The notes beneath the pieces were generated by a model. The model searched no databases and was not told the DNA's origin. It saw only the letters and a list, made by a program, of their open reading frames with translations. Both the position numbers and the translations under genes were made by a program. This document shows, piece by piece, positions 17,355 through 25,775 of a stretch of 64,000 nt of DNA (positions are counted from its first letter, which is position 1; the number at the start of each line of letters is the position of its first letter). This stretch comes from Methylobacterium sp. NEAU K (lineage in GTDB: Bacteria; Pseudomonadota; Alphaproteobacteria; Rhizobiales; Beijerinckiaceae), in NCBI RefSeq assembly GCF_030700285.1, contig NZ_JAUYZJ010000006.1, forward strand, positions 149,379 to 213,378, written 5' to 3'.

Positions 17355-17858
17355 ATGCCGGTCAAGACACCGAAGGAGCTGTTCGTGCGCATGCTGAGTG
17401 ATGCCCGGCATCACGCGGAACGTGCGACGAAGATTTACGAAGAGCTGGGGCAGGCCGCGCAGGATCCGGCCATCCAGGAGGCCCTTCAGTCACGCGCCTT
17501 CATCCAGGATAAGACGATCAAGTCGCTCGATCGCTGCTTCGAGCTGATCGGCGAGAAGCCAATCACGGCGAACGGCCGGCTTCAGGAAGTCTTCCTCGAA
17601 GACTTTCGGCGCGAACTGGCGGAGATCCAGACCCCGGCGGCCAAGGCCCTGTTCATCCTGATCAAGGCCAATCACCTGATGCATCTGCGCATCGCCGAAT
17701 ACGTGGCCCTCGTGGCCATGGCCGACGTGAGCGGGCATTTCGGGGTAGGCGTCCTGCTGGAAAGCTGCCTGGCGGACAAGCTGGCCTTCACCGAGAGGAC
17801 CCGCCGCCTGATCCGACGCACGATCGAGAGCAAACACGCCGTCATGCTGGCCGCCTGA
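17355..17858 (+). CDS. DUF892 (YciE/YciF-like) ferritin-like protein
   Basis: 167 residues from ATG 17355, chosen over earlier in-frame starts because GAGGAG lies six bases before it and MPVKTPKELFVRMLSDARHH is the family's N-terminus. The sequence is almost all helix, with repeating Glu/His/Asp positions (YEELGQAAQDPAIQEALQSR, ILIKANHLMHLRIAEYVAL) as in four-helix bundles. YciE/YciF-type proteins are stress-induced and have a ferritin-like fold; metal binding is proposed but the function is unsettled. A strong hairpin follows the stop. Confidence 0.85.
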   Translation: MPVKTPKELFVRMLSDARHHAERATKIYEELGQAAQDPAIQEALQSRAFIQDKTIKSLDRCFELIGEKPITANGRLQEVFLEDFRRELAEIQTPAAKALFILIKANHLMHLRIAEYVALVAMADVSGHFGVGVLLESCLADKLAFTERTRRLIRRTIESKHAVMLAA

Positions 17859-17870
17859 CCGCGGCCTGTC

Positions 17871-17902
17871 AGGCCCGGAATCGGGCAACCGATCCGGGGC
17901 CT
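17871..17902 (+). terminator. Hairpin after DUF892 gene
   Basis: AGGCCCGGAATCGG and CCGATCCGGGGCCT pair almost completely around a GCAA tetraloop, 13 bp after the stop codon. No T run follows. The position and stability argue for a terminator. Confidence 0.5.
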
Positions 17903-18143
17903 CAAGCGTGGGAGCGGATTCGGTACACCGGCGGATCGGTTCGGCGCGCAGGTCCGCTTCAAGGCGCCCTTCAGCGGGACGATCGACACCCCAGTGCGAG
18001 GGGCGGATCGGACGTGACGCCGGCCGGAAACCGCGTTCGGCGAGCGCCCGGGCGCTTGCCGGAAGCCACCAGGAACAACCCGCAGGAACAGCCCGGATGC
18101 GCGCCCCGGGTCGTGAGCTGACGGGAGCCGCGGAGGACAAGCC

Positions 18144-18758
18144 ATGCCCCCAGTCTTGTCTCAAGAGACTGCTTCCGGCGCCCCTGGCACCGGGGATCTG
18201 TCACGTGCCGAAGCAAGCATGCCGGTCCGATCCCTGAAGCGACGGGCCGCTGCCGAGGCGAAGCGCTACCTGGCCTTTGCGATCTACCTGATCGTCGTCT
18301 TCGGCACCTTGATCCTCTTCAGCATCAACATCTACGCACGGATCGACCAGGATATCCCGCACTATCCGAGCTACCATTTCTACGCGCTCGGGCTTATCAA
18401 CGCCCTGGTTCTAGCCAAGTTCATGCTGATCGCCGAGGCGGCGAAGCTCGGATCGCTCGGCCTCGGTCGGCGCATCAGGCGAAGGCCCCTCGTCTACGTG
18501 ATCCTGTACCGTTCTCTCCTGTTCACGGCCGTCCTGGTAGCGGCCTACGGTCTGGAAGAGGTGCTGGTTGGCGCTTGGCATGGGAAGGGACCGGGCGCCG
18601 TCCTGCCGGAAATGGCCGGCGGCCCGCGCGGTGTGCTCACCTTCGCCTGGGTGATGTTCGTGGCGCTACTCCCGTACTTCACTTACCGGGAGATCGGCCG
18701 CGTGCTGGGCGCTGGTCGCCTGCGCGCCCTGCTCCTCCGCGCGCCGGAGGCAGGGTAG
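18144..18758 (+). CDS. Integral membrane protein of unknown function
   Basis: 204 residues. A polar N-terminus leads into about four transmembrane helices: YLAFAIYLIVVFGTLILFSI, YALGLINALVLAKFMLIAEA, YVILYRSLLFTAVLVAAYGL and GVLTFAWVMFVALLPYFTYR. GLGRRIRRRPL forms a basic cytoplasmic loop. The layout is familiar from uncharacterised alphaproteobacterial membrane proteins, but I cannot name a family. CGGAGGACAA precedes the ATG. It converges with the TAXI gene, 71 bp between their ends. Confidence 0.75.
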   Translation: MPPVLSQETASGAPGTGDLSRAEASMPVRSLKRRAAAEAKRYLAFAIYLIVVFGTLILFSINIYARIDQDIPHYPSYHFYALGLINALVLAKFMLIAEAAKLGSLGLGRRIRRRPLVYVILYRSLLFTAVLVAAYGLEEVLVGAWHGKGPGAVLPEMAGGPRGVLTFAWVMFVALLPYFTYREIGRVLGAGRLRALLLRAPEAG

Positions 18759-18829
18759 CACCGCTCGCAAAGGCCGCGGCTTCCCGAAGAGCCGGCGGCA
18801 GCCGCCGTGTGCCCCATCCTGGCCTGTCG

Positions 18830-20242
18830 TCAATGGGCGACCACGAGCGTCGGCGCGGACGGGAGCGCTGTCTCCGGCCCGAGGCTCGCCCGACGTCGGT
18901 CGAGGGCATGGCGCGCGTGCGCCAGGGCCGTCGAAAAGGCCGACAGGCAATCGTGGCCGACGGCGCCTGACGAACAGCCCAGCATCGCCGAGACGAGTTC
19001 CCGGAACTCGCCCTCCAGGGCGGCGAGCCCTGCGCGGTCGGCACAGGGTGCCGCGTCGGCGATCTCGACCAGCCGCCGGACTGGGCGCCACTCTGCCTCC
19101 GATCGGCGTCGGGCCCAGCCCGCCGAGGCGGCGGCGAGGAGCGATCCGGCGAGGCTGATAACCAGGCCGCCGAGATAGAAATACTGCTGGGCCTGGTCGA
19201 AAAAGCTCTGGTCCCCGTTGCTCAGGTAGGCGGCGACGCCCGGATGGACGGGCAGGATCGGGCTCTTGTTGTCCGGATCGGGCGCCTCGATCTGGGTGGC
19301 GAGCGGCGTCACGGCCGCGAGCTTGGCCTTGGTTGTCAGGATCGACCGGGCGATGGCTGCCGCGACGACGTTGGGCATCAGCTCCGACGCGGCGAACCGA
19401 TAGGTGACCGCCAGCGTCGTAACGGAGTCGCTCGGCGTGGCGGGGCGCGCCCGGAACGCGCCCATGGGCACGTCGATCGATTCGAAGCTGGGGAACCGCT
19501 TGCCGATCGCCTCCGCCTCGTCGAGTCCGAGAATGCCCGGCGTCCCCTTGGTGGCGCGCGCGACCGCGGCGACCACGTCGACGACCTCGCCCGGCGCCAT
19601 GGGACCGACCGCCAGGATGGCCGCCAGCTTCTTCTGCCGGATCGATTGGGCCAGCTCGTCCACCGGAAGAAACGTCCTTCCGACATCCTTCTCGGGCAGG
19701 TTGAAGAAACTCAGCACGGTGTCGAGGACGCGCGCGTTGGTGTCTTGAAGCCGCCCGGCCACGATGCCGACCGTCTTCCCCGCCAAGTTGGCGACCGACT
19801 TCACGGGGCTGTGCGGGGGCAAGACGAAGGCGACGACGTCCCTGCGCAGGATCACGATGGTCTGGGCATTGGCGGGCGCCGCCGCGTCGCTGCGCAAGAT
19901 GGCGAGGTCGGTCCGGCGCTCCTCCAGCGCCTTGGCGCTCCCCGCGAGGTCGTCGACCCGCACGAGGTCCAGGTTGACGCGGGGATGCTGCACCTTGGAG
20001 ACGGATGCAAAGGCCGTGATGAAGCGCTCGGCCGTGCTGCCGGGTGGGCCCAGCGTGATGCGCAGGTTGGCGTGCGGCGACCAGATATGGGCAAGGGCAA
20101 AGCCGGCGGCGGCGACGAGGAACACGCCGCCCGCCATGAGAGCCCGGATCCACCGCCCACGCCGCGGCGCGCGGCGTGCGACATTGCCCGGTCCAGCCCG
20201 GTCGGGATCGACAGAAGCGGGTATGGTGTCCTGCATCACCAT
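18830..20242 (-). CDS. TAXI-family TRAP transporter solute-binding protein, membrane-anchored
   Basis: 470 residues. One transmembrane anchor near residue 35 (ALMAGGVFLVAAAGFALAHI) precedes the binding-protein fold: LRITLGPPGSTAERFITAFA, DDLAGSAKALEERRTDLAIL, and NLAGKTVGIVAGRLQDTNAR, typical of TAXI receptors. A second hydrophobic segment (YLGGLVISLAGSLLAAASAG) and a cytoplasmic tail follow, which simple periplasmic receptors lack. TAXI proteins normally capture glutamate or similar acids for TRAP permeases, but no TRAP permease gene is adjacent. This is an orphan whose architecture suggests sensing or another role. Its start overlaps the end of the upstream reading frame. Confidence 0.82.
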   Translation of the reverse strand: MVMQDTIPASVDPDRAGPGNVARRAPRRGRWIRALMAGGVFLVAAAGFALAHIWSPHANLRITLGPPGSTAERFITAFASVSKVQHPRVNLDLVRVDDLAGSAKALEERRTDLAILRSDAAAPANAQTIVILRRDVVAFVLPPHSPVKSVANLAGKTVGIVAGRLQDTNARVLDTVLSFFNLPEKDVGRTFLPVDELAQSIRQKKLAAILAVGPMAPGEVVDVVAAVARATKGTPGILGLDEAEAIGKRFPSFESIDVPMGAFRARPATPSDSVTTLAVTYRFAASELMPNVVAAAIARSILTTKAKLAAVTPLATQIEAPDPDNKSPILPVHPGVAAYLSNGDQSFFDQAQQYFYLGGLVISLAGSLLAAASAGWARRRSEAEWRPVRRLVEIADAAPCADRAGLAALEGEFRELVSAMLGCSSGAVGHDCLSAFSTALAHARHALDRRRASLGPETALPSAPTLVVAH

Positions 20243-20623
20243 CTCACGCCGGGACTTCGGACGACCACGCGGATTCCCCTGAGAGCGGCACCGGCCCGGC
20301 CCACGCGCGGGTGCGCCGTCCGGAACCGCCTAGCAATCGTCGCAAGCCCCACCACGCTCAGGGAGCCTTCGATCAATGCGATGATCACGCCGATCCCGAT
20401 GCCGCTCCTGCGCCCCTCTTTCGCCGCCCGGTAGACCCTCGCCCACATCGAGCGGAGGCGTGGTGATCGCCTCGCGTTCGAGACGGTTGAGTTGCGCGTC
20501 GCTGGGGATGGTGACGCTGCCCTGCGCGAGGCGGACACGCGCATCCGCGCGGATGAACCCAACCGCGACCGAGGCTGGGAGGGAGAGCATCAGGACAGCA
20601 GCGCAGGCCCGTGAGATCGTCAT
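20236..20623 (-). pseudogene. Small secreted or membrane protein, probably frameshifted
   Basis: Translation from ATG 20623 (AAAAGG six bases before) gives a signal peptide and VRLAQGSVTIPSDAQLNRLE, then degenerates into charged text ending at 20330. A second frame carries protein-like continuation: VYRAAKEGRRSGIGIGVIIA and LIEGSLSVVGLATIARRF, a transmembrane segment. It stops at 20236, overlapping the TAXI start as coupled genes do. One indel near 20440 would join them. Alternatives are two overlapping small genes, or a sequencing error. The family is not recognised. Confidence 0.4.
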
Positions 20624-20897
20624 GACGGCCTTTTCGGCAGCCCCCGAACGGACGAAACCACTTCATCCTAGCCCGTATCGACGGGCGGTCCTTGACCGAA
20701 TCGGACAGGGACTGCGCAAACCGCGCCGCGGACCAGATTTCCCGAGAACACGAAGCCGCACTTCTCTCGCCATGTTCGGGGATGCTTCGTGCCGGGTTGT
20801 CTCGCGCAATCAAGCGCGCGGGACGAATTCAATCATAATGCGAGGGCCACGGTGGAAGGCCAGGCGACAGGACCTTGGCCCGAGCGAGGATCGAGCC

Positions 20898-21089
20898 ATG
20901 ACTTGGATGAGCTGGCGGCTTGCACGGAGCGGCCTGATCGGCGCCGCCGCGTTCGGGATAGGCCTCATGACCGGTGCGCCGCCATCCGGGTTGTTCAACG
21001 GCCGCCCCTCCGTATCCCAGGCCGAGGCCCGGATCGGACGTCCGGCGACCGCGACGAGCGTCGCCGGCGTCGCCCGGCGCTACGATTAG
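20898..21089 (+). CDS. Small secreted or anchored protein (63 aa)
   Basis: ATG 20898 with GAGGA seven bases before it. A hydrophobic stretch (LARSGLIGAAAFGIGLMTGA) serves as signal or anchor. It is followed by [20 protein letters not shown] and a Tyr-Asp end. The phrase GRPATxxSVAGVARR recurs in short hypothetical proteins of alphaproteobacteria as I recall them. It ends four bases before the start of the PpiC-type gene, so it is probably the first gene of that operon. Function unknown. Confidence 0.6.
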   Translation: MTWMSWRLARSGLIGAAAFGIGLMTGAPPSGLFNGRPSVSQAEARIGRPATATSVAGVARRYD

Positions 21090-21093
21090 GGCC

Positions 21094-22071
21094 ATGCCTC
21101 CGCTCGCCCTACCGGCTCCCGCCTCGGCGGCGAGCGCTCCGGCCGGGGCGGAGCACGCCGGCTCGGCGAAGAGCAAGCTCGCTGCGTCTTGGGTTGCCCC
21201 CCTGGTGAGGGAGCCGCTCGTGCACTTCCTGTTCGCCGGTGCCGTCCTGTTCGGCGGCTATTCCTGGCTGAACCGCGGCGCGCAATCCGAGCCAATGCCG
21301 GAGCCGATCAGGATCGGGGAGGGCGAGGCGCGCTGGGTCCGGGAGACCTTCTCCAGCCAGTGGCGGCGGGATCCGACCCCCGACGAGATGCGGGATCTCC
21401 TCACGACGCTGCTCGACGAGGAACTCCTGGCGCGGGAGGCCAGAGCCCTCGGCCTCGACCAGCACGATACGGTGGTGCGGCGACGGTTGGCGCAGAAGCT
21501 CAGCTTCCTCGTCGAGGACACAGTCCGTCTCGCCGAGCCCGGTGAAGACCAGATTCGGCAATTCTACGTGGAGCATGCCGAACGCTACCGAAGCGCGCCC
21601 CGGATCTCCTTCCGGCACGTCTTCTTCAGCCCTGCGCGCCGGCACCACGCCGCCGCGGAGGCCACCGCGGCGCGGGCACTGCTCTCGTCCGTCGGCAGCG
21701 ACGCGCGGCCGACGGTCGGGGATCCCCTGGCCCTCGATGACGCCTTCACCGACATCGATCCCCAGAGCCTGTCCAGCCTGTTCGGTCCCGACTTCGCCCG
21801 GAGCGTTTTCGCCCTGCCGGTGGGAGCGTGGAGCGGGCCCGTACGATCCGCCTACGGCCCGCACCTCGTGCGGATCTCTAGCCGCACGCAGGGTGCGGTA
21901 CGTCCCTTCGCGGAGGTCAAGGGCGCGGTCACGGAGGCGTGGTACGGGGCGAGGCAGCGCGCGCTGAAAGAGGAATACCTCGGCACGCTCCGCGCGAAGT
22001 ACGGCATCGTCTGGGACGTGAGCGCGCGACCGGTCCTCATGGACGCGCCCGATCGGCAGACCGGCCCGTGA
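21094..22071 (+). CDS. Membrane-anchored PpiC-type peptidyl-prolyl isomerase
   Basis: 325 residues from ATG 21094. A single anchor near residue 45 (EPLVHFLFAGAVLFGGYSWL) is followed by a periplasmic SurA-like helical part: MRDLLTTLLDEELLAREARA, LGLDQHDTVVRRRLAQKLSF. The parvulin domain follows, at about residues 165-290 (ISFRHVFFSPARRHHAAAEA, GAWSGPVRSAYGPHLVRISS). EVKGAVTEAWYGARQRALKE resembles the C-terminal helix. It should assist folding of exported proteins. Its stop overlaps the HupE/UreJ start, so a dedicated client among the co-transcribed products (HupE/UreJ or DUF3604) is a reasonable guess. Confidence 0.86.
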   Translation: MPPLALPAPASAASAPAGAEHAGSAKSKLAASWVAPLVREPLVHFLFAGAVLFGGYSWLNRGAQSEPMPEPIRIGEGEARWVRETFSSQWRRDPTPDEMRDLLTTLLDEELLAREARALGLDQHDTVVRRRLAQKLSFLVEDTVRLAEPGEDQIRQFYVEHAERYRSAPRISFRHVFFSPARRHHAAAEATAARALLSSVGSDARPTVGDPLALDDAFTDIDPQSLSSLFGPDFARSVFALPVGAWSGPVRSAYGPHLVRISSRTQGAVRPFAEVKGAVTEAWYGARQRALKEEYLGTLRAKYGIVWDVSARPVLMDAPDRQTGP

Positions 22072-23093
22072 GCCCGATGACGCACCGTCGCTGGAGCCCG
22101 ACCCGCCTGTCGGCCCGCGTCGCGCTTCTCGCTGCGCTGAGCTTGCTGACATGCCCGGTCGGTTTCGCGCATGAGATCCGGCCCGCCTATCTCGAAGTGC
22201 AGGAACGGGCGCCCGGTCTCTTCGATGTGCTGTTCAAGACGCCGATGCGGGGTAACCTGAGGCTGGCCTTGACGGTCAGGTTCTCGGGCCGGGTCGAACC
22301 CGTATCGCCGGTCCTCGCCCGCAATACCGGGGATGCACTTGTGCAGACCTGGCAGGTTCGCGCCGAGGATGGCCTGGCCGGTCAGAGCATCGGGGTCGTC
22401 GGCCTCGAGAACACGGTGTCCGACGCCCTGCTGCGCGTCACCTTCGCGGACGGACGCTCTGCCGATCATCGGCTCACACCCGCGGCACCGCAGGCCACGA
22501 TCGCAGGTTCGCCGAGCCGGATCCGTGTCGCCGGCACGTATCTCTCCCTGGGCATCGAGCACATCCTGCTCGGGTTCGACCATCTGCTGTTCGTGCTCGG
22601 CCTGATCCTGATCACGCCGTCGGCCCGTCAGCTGGTCTGGGCGATAACGGCCTTCACGGCCGCGCACAGCATCACCCTGACCGCCGCGGCGCTCGGCTTC
22701 GTCCACGTGCCGCCCAAGCCGGTCGAGGCGGTGATTGCCCTCTCGATCGTGTTCGTGGCGGCCGAGATCCTGCGGACCCGCGAGGGTCGGGCCGGGCTCG
22801 CCGCCCGGGCTCCCTGGCTCGTCGCCTTCGCGTTCGGGCTGCTGCACGGTTTCGGCTTCGCCGGCGCGCTGAGCGAGATCGGCATGCCCGCCGGGCACGT
22901 CCCGGTCGCGCTGCTGTTCTTCAATCTCGGGGTGGAGGCGGGCCAATTGCTCTTCGTCGGCACTGTCCTGGCGCTGGCCGCCCTGTCGCGGCGCCTGCGG
23001 GGGCCGCTCCCACGCTGGACGACCCGTGTTGCCCCTTACCTTATCGGAAGCCTTGCGATGGCCTGGGCCATCCAGCGCGTCGCCACGTTCTGA
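22068..23093 (+). CDS. HupE/UreJ family membrane protein
   Basis: 341 residues from the GTG at 22068 (overlapping the previous stop); an ATG at 22077 is an alternative. A signal peptide ends in FAHEIRPAYLEV, leaving a periplasmic beta domain (DVLFKTPMRGNLRLALTVRF) of about 140 residues. Six or so helices follow with the family's histidines: GIEHILLGFDHLLFVLGLIL, FTAAHSITLTAAALGFVHVP, GLLHGFGFAGALSEIG. HupE/UreJ proteins act as nickel or cobalt permeases, or have other metal roles. The extended periplasmic domain marks the HupE/UreJ_2 type. No hydrogenase or urease genes lie nearby. Confidence 0.85.
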   Translation: MSPMTHRRWSPTRLSARVALLAALSLLTCPVGFAHEIRPAYLEVQERAPGLFDVLFKTPMRGNLRLALTVRFSGRVEPVSPVLARNTGDALVQTWQVRAEDGLAGQSIGVVGLENTVSDALLRVTFADGRSADHRLTPAAPQATIAGSPSRIRVAGTYLSLGIEHILLGFDHLLFVLGLILITPSARQLVWAITAFTAAHSITLTAAALGFVHVPPKPVEAVIALSIVFVAAEILRTREGRAGLAARAPWLVAFAFGLLHGFGFAGALSEIGMPAGHVPVALLFFNLGVEAGQLLFVGTVLALAALSRRLRGPLPRWTTRVAPYLIGSLAMAWAIQRVATF

Positions 23094-23115
23094 AGCTCGA
23101 TTCTGGGAGGCTGTC

Positions 23116-25065
23116 TTGGCTCAGCGTGTGATCCGGAAGCTCGCGCTCCTCGGCCTGACGGTCATGCCCGTCGCCCATCCGGCACGGGCCGTGGACGAGA
23201 CGGCGGCCGATGTCGGCACGCTGACCCAGGACGCCGCCGACAGGCTCTACCCGGCCAAGCGCGCCTACTCGCCCTACGCCGACCGCACCTTCCCCAGCCG
23301 GCCGTTCTTCGGCGACACGCACCTGCACACGTCCTTCTCGTTCGACGCCGGCGCCTTCGGTGCCCGGCTCGGACCGAGGGAGGCCTACCGCTTCGCCAAG
23401 GGAGAGCAGGTCACCGCGTCCTCCGGCCAGCCCGCGAAGCTGTCCCGGCCCCTCGATTTCCTGGTCGTTGCCGACCACTCGGACAATCTGGGCTTCTTCC
23501 CGGACCTGCTGGCCGGCAAGCCGAACATCCTGGCCGATCCGATCGGCCGGACGTGGCATGACATGATCGTCAACGGCCAGGGTGCGGCGGCGGCCATCCA
23601 GATCATCTCGGCCTTCTCCCAGGGGACCTTCCCCACGGCGCTGGTCTACCGGCCGGACGGGGGGGCCTATCGGTCGGCCTGGGGTGAGATCGTGAAGGCG
23701 GCGGACGAGGCCAACGATCCTGGCCGGTTCACGGCCCTCATCGGCTACGAGTGGACCTCCAACACCGGGGGCAACAATCTCCACCGCAACGTCATCTTCC
23801 GCGACGGCGGGGAAACCGCCGGCCGGGCCGCGCCCTACACGACAATGGCGCCCTTCGGCAGCGACAACCCGCGCGATCTCTGGGCATGGATGGCCGCCTA
23901 TGAGGACAGGACGGGGGGCCGGCTGCTGGCGATCGCGCACAACGGCAATCTCTCCAACGGCCGCATGTTTCCGATCATCGAGCCCGGCACCGATCGGAGG
24001 ATCGATCGCGCCTATGCAGAGATCAGGGCCAAGTGGGAGCGCCTCTACGAGGCGACGCAGATCAAAGGCGACGGCGAGACCCACCCCTATCTCTCGCCCA
24101 ACGACGAGTTCGCCAATTTCGAGCGCTGGGACAAGGGCAATCTCGACCTCAGCGTCGCCAAGACGCCGCCCATGCTCCAGCACGAGTACGCCCGCTCAGG
24201 ACTGAAGCTCGGTCTCAAGCTGGAGGCCGAGACGGGGATCAACCCCTACAAGTTCGGCCTTATCGGCTCGACCGACGCCCATACCGGGCTGAGCGCGGTC
24301 GAGGAAGACAACTATTTCGGCAAGACCTCCGCGATGGAGCCGAATGCGGAACGAAGCAGCCGCATCTTCGTCAAGGGCGCGGCTGGAACGCTCTACGAGT
24401 GGGAAACCTCCGCCTCCGGCTACGCGGCCGTGTGGGCGACGGAGAACACGCGCGCGGCCCTCTTCGACGCGATGGAGCGCCGAGAGACCTACGCGACGAC
24501 GGGCTCGCGCATGCTGGTGCGCTTCTTCGGCGGGTATGCGTTCGAGCAGGCAGACGCCCGGAGCAGGAGCCCCGCGCGCGCCGGCTATGCCAAGGGCGTC
24601 CCGATGGGCGGCGATCTCGGCCCCGCGCCAGCCGGCAAGGCCCCGACCTTCCTGGTGGCGGCATTGAAGGATCCGATCGGGGCCAATCTCGACCGCTATC
24701 AGATCGTCAAGGGCTGGTTGGACGAGCGGGGAGAGATGCAGGAGAAGGTCCACGATGTCGCGTGGTCGGGCGCGCGCAAACCGACTGAGGACGGCAAGCT
24801 GCCGCCCGTCGGCAACACGGTCGATCTCGCCAGCGCAACCTGGAGCAACACCATCGGGAGCCCCGAACTGATCGCCGTCTGGGAAGACCCCGACTTCGAC
24901 CCGAGACAGCGAGCCTTCTACTACGGTCGCGTCCTCGAGATTCCGACGCCCCGCTGGACAGCATACGACGCCAAATATTACGGGCTGAAACTCGCGCCTG
25001 ACGTGCCGAAATCGATTCAGGAACGCGCCTATACGTCGCCGATCTGGTATTCACCTGCCGAGTGA
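23116..25065 (+). CDS. Exported DUF3604 protein
   Basis: 649 residues starting at TTG 23116, chosen because GGGAGG is five bases upstream and the product then has a good signal peptide (LAQRVIRKLALLGLTVMPVA, cleavage near ARA). DUF3604 proteins resemble PHP-type metal-dependent phosphoesterases. FFGDTHLHTSFSFDAG supplies the first His pair, VADHSDNLGFF another, then GYEWTSNTGGNNLHRNV, and GSTDAHTGLSAV near residue 390. These probably bind two or three metal ions in the periplasm. The substrate is unknown. It follows HupE/UreJ by 22 bp in what looks like one operon. Confidence 0.85.
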   Translation: MAQRVIRKLALLGLTVMPVAHPARAVDETAADVGTLTQDAADRLYPAKRAYSPYADRTFPSRPFFGDTHLHTSFSFDAGAFGARLGPREAYRFAKGEQVTASSGQPAKLSRPLDFLVVADHSDNLGFFPDLLAGKPNILADPIGRTWHDMIVNGQGAAAAIQIISAFSQGTFPTALVYRPDGGAYRSAWGEIVKAADEANDPGRFTALIGYEWTSNTGGNNLHRNVIFRDGGETAGRAAPYTTMAPFGSDNPRDLWAWMAAYEDRTGGRLLAIAHNGNLSNGRMFPIIEPGTDRRIDRAYAEIRAKWERLYEATQIKGDGETHPYLSPNDEFANFERWDKGNLDLSVAKTPPMLQHEYARSGLKLGLKLEAETGINPYKFGLIGSTDAHTGLSAVEEDNYFGKTSAMEPNAERSSRIFVKGAAGTLYEWETSASGYAAVWATENTRAALFDAMERRETYATTGSRMLVRFFGGYAFEQADARSRSPARAGYAKGVPMGGDLGPAPAGKAPTFLVAALKDPIGANLDRYQIVKGWLDERGEMQEKVHDVAWSGARKPTEDGKLPPVGNTVDLASATWSNTIGSPELIAVWEDPDFDPRQRAFYYGRVLEIPTPRWTAYDAKYYGLKLAPDVPKSIQERAYTSPIWYSPAE

Positions 25066-25133
25066 GCCAACGCTACCCGGGCCTTCGGGTGGGGTACGGC
25101 GTGTCGAAGGTCCGATCCGGGCCCTCGTCTCAC

Positions 25134-25176
25134 GCGCTCGCCCACCGAATGGTCCGTCCCGTCGGTGGGCGAGCGC
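25134..25176. terminator. Perfect 15-bp inverted repeat between converging genes
   Basis: GCGCTCGCCCACCGA and TCGGTGGGCGAGCGC pair perfectly across a 13-base loop, 68 bp after the DUF3604 stop and 45 bp before the end of the opposing small gene. Probably a bidirectional terminator; no T run. Confidence 0.55.
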
Positions 25177-25221
25177 TCAGGGATCTGCACGCGGTCGCGA
25201 CAGCCCGGCCCGCGACCGAGC

Positions 25222-25422
25222 CTACGTCTTCCGCTCGTGATGGATGCGCTTCTTCTTCGGGAGCGCCCGATGACGGCCGATGGTGACGCCGGCTTTCGAC
25301 ACCGTCGGGCCGGCCAATTCCCTGTCTGGTGTGGGGCCGGCGGGCGCTGCGTCCGCGAACGTGGCGCAGGTCAGCAGGGGGAGGGCGGACAGCGCCCCCC
25401 GAAGAGCTCGGATCTTGTCCAT
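25222..25422 (-). CDS. Small secreted basic protein (66 aa)
   Basis: ATG 25422 with AGGAG eight bases upstream. A signal peptide (RGALSALPLLTCATFADAAP) is followed by a short mature part ending SKAGVTIGRHRALPKKKRIH then HERKT, strongly basic. It resembles other small exported proteins of this group in having a cationic tail, but no domain is recognised. It might bind nucleic acid, phosphate-rich surfaces or metal through His/Lys; that is speculation. Confidence 0.6.
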   Translation of the reverse strand: MDKIRALRGALSALPLLTCATFADAAPAGPTPDRELAGPTVSKAGVTIGRHRALPKKKRIHHERKT

Positions 25423-25775
25423 GTATATTCACTCCTCTGTCCATGCGCGCCGGGCCGGGCCATCACCGACGGCGGCCGGACGCGACGGCGGTTCGGGGCT
25501 TGAGGGCGCCCCCGATATCGGGACGGTCTGAACACGGTGTGCAGCGCCACCTCCCGAGCGCACTGGCCTGAAGAGACGTGGGCTGGTCTTCAGCCGCTTG
25601 GCCGGCTCAACGGAGCCTGCAGACGCCTGAGTCCGGAATCTATCGAAAATTCAGTTCAGCATCGACCCGAAGCTCGACAATCTCACAATTTAACAATCGC
25701 ACATTGATCATGATCAAGGTTCAACTGGAGCAGTCAAGCCTGCCTCGAAGGTTTTCCTGGCAGGCGCCGGTCGCG
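25423..25775. other. Intergenic, no gene seen
   Basis: 353 bp between the patatin gene's end and the small basic protein's start, both minus strand. It becomes AT-rich from 25635 to 25730. It should hold the promoter of the small gene. Nothing else recognised. Confidence 0.4.

Noticed and set aside
22068..23093. Part of a hydrogenase or urease cluster (HupE/UreJ)
   Set aside because: No structural or accessory genes of either enzyme are in the window.
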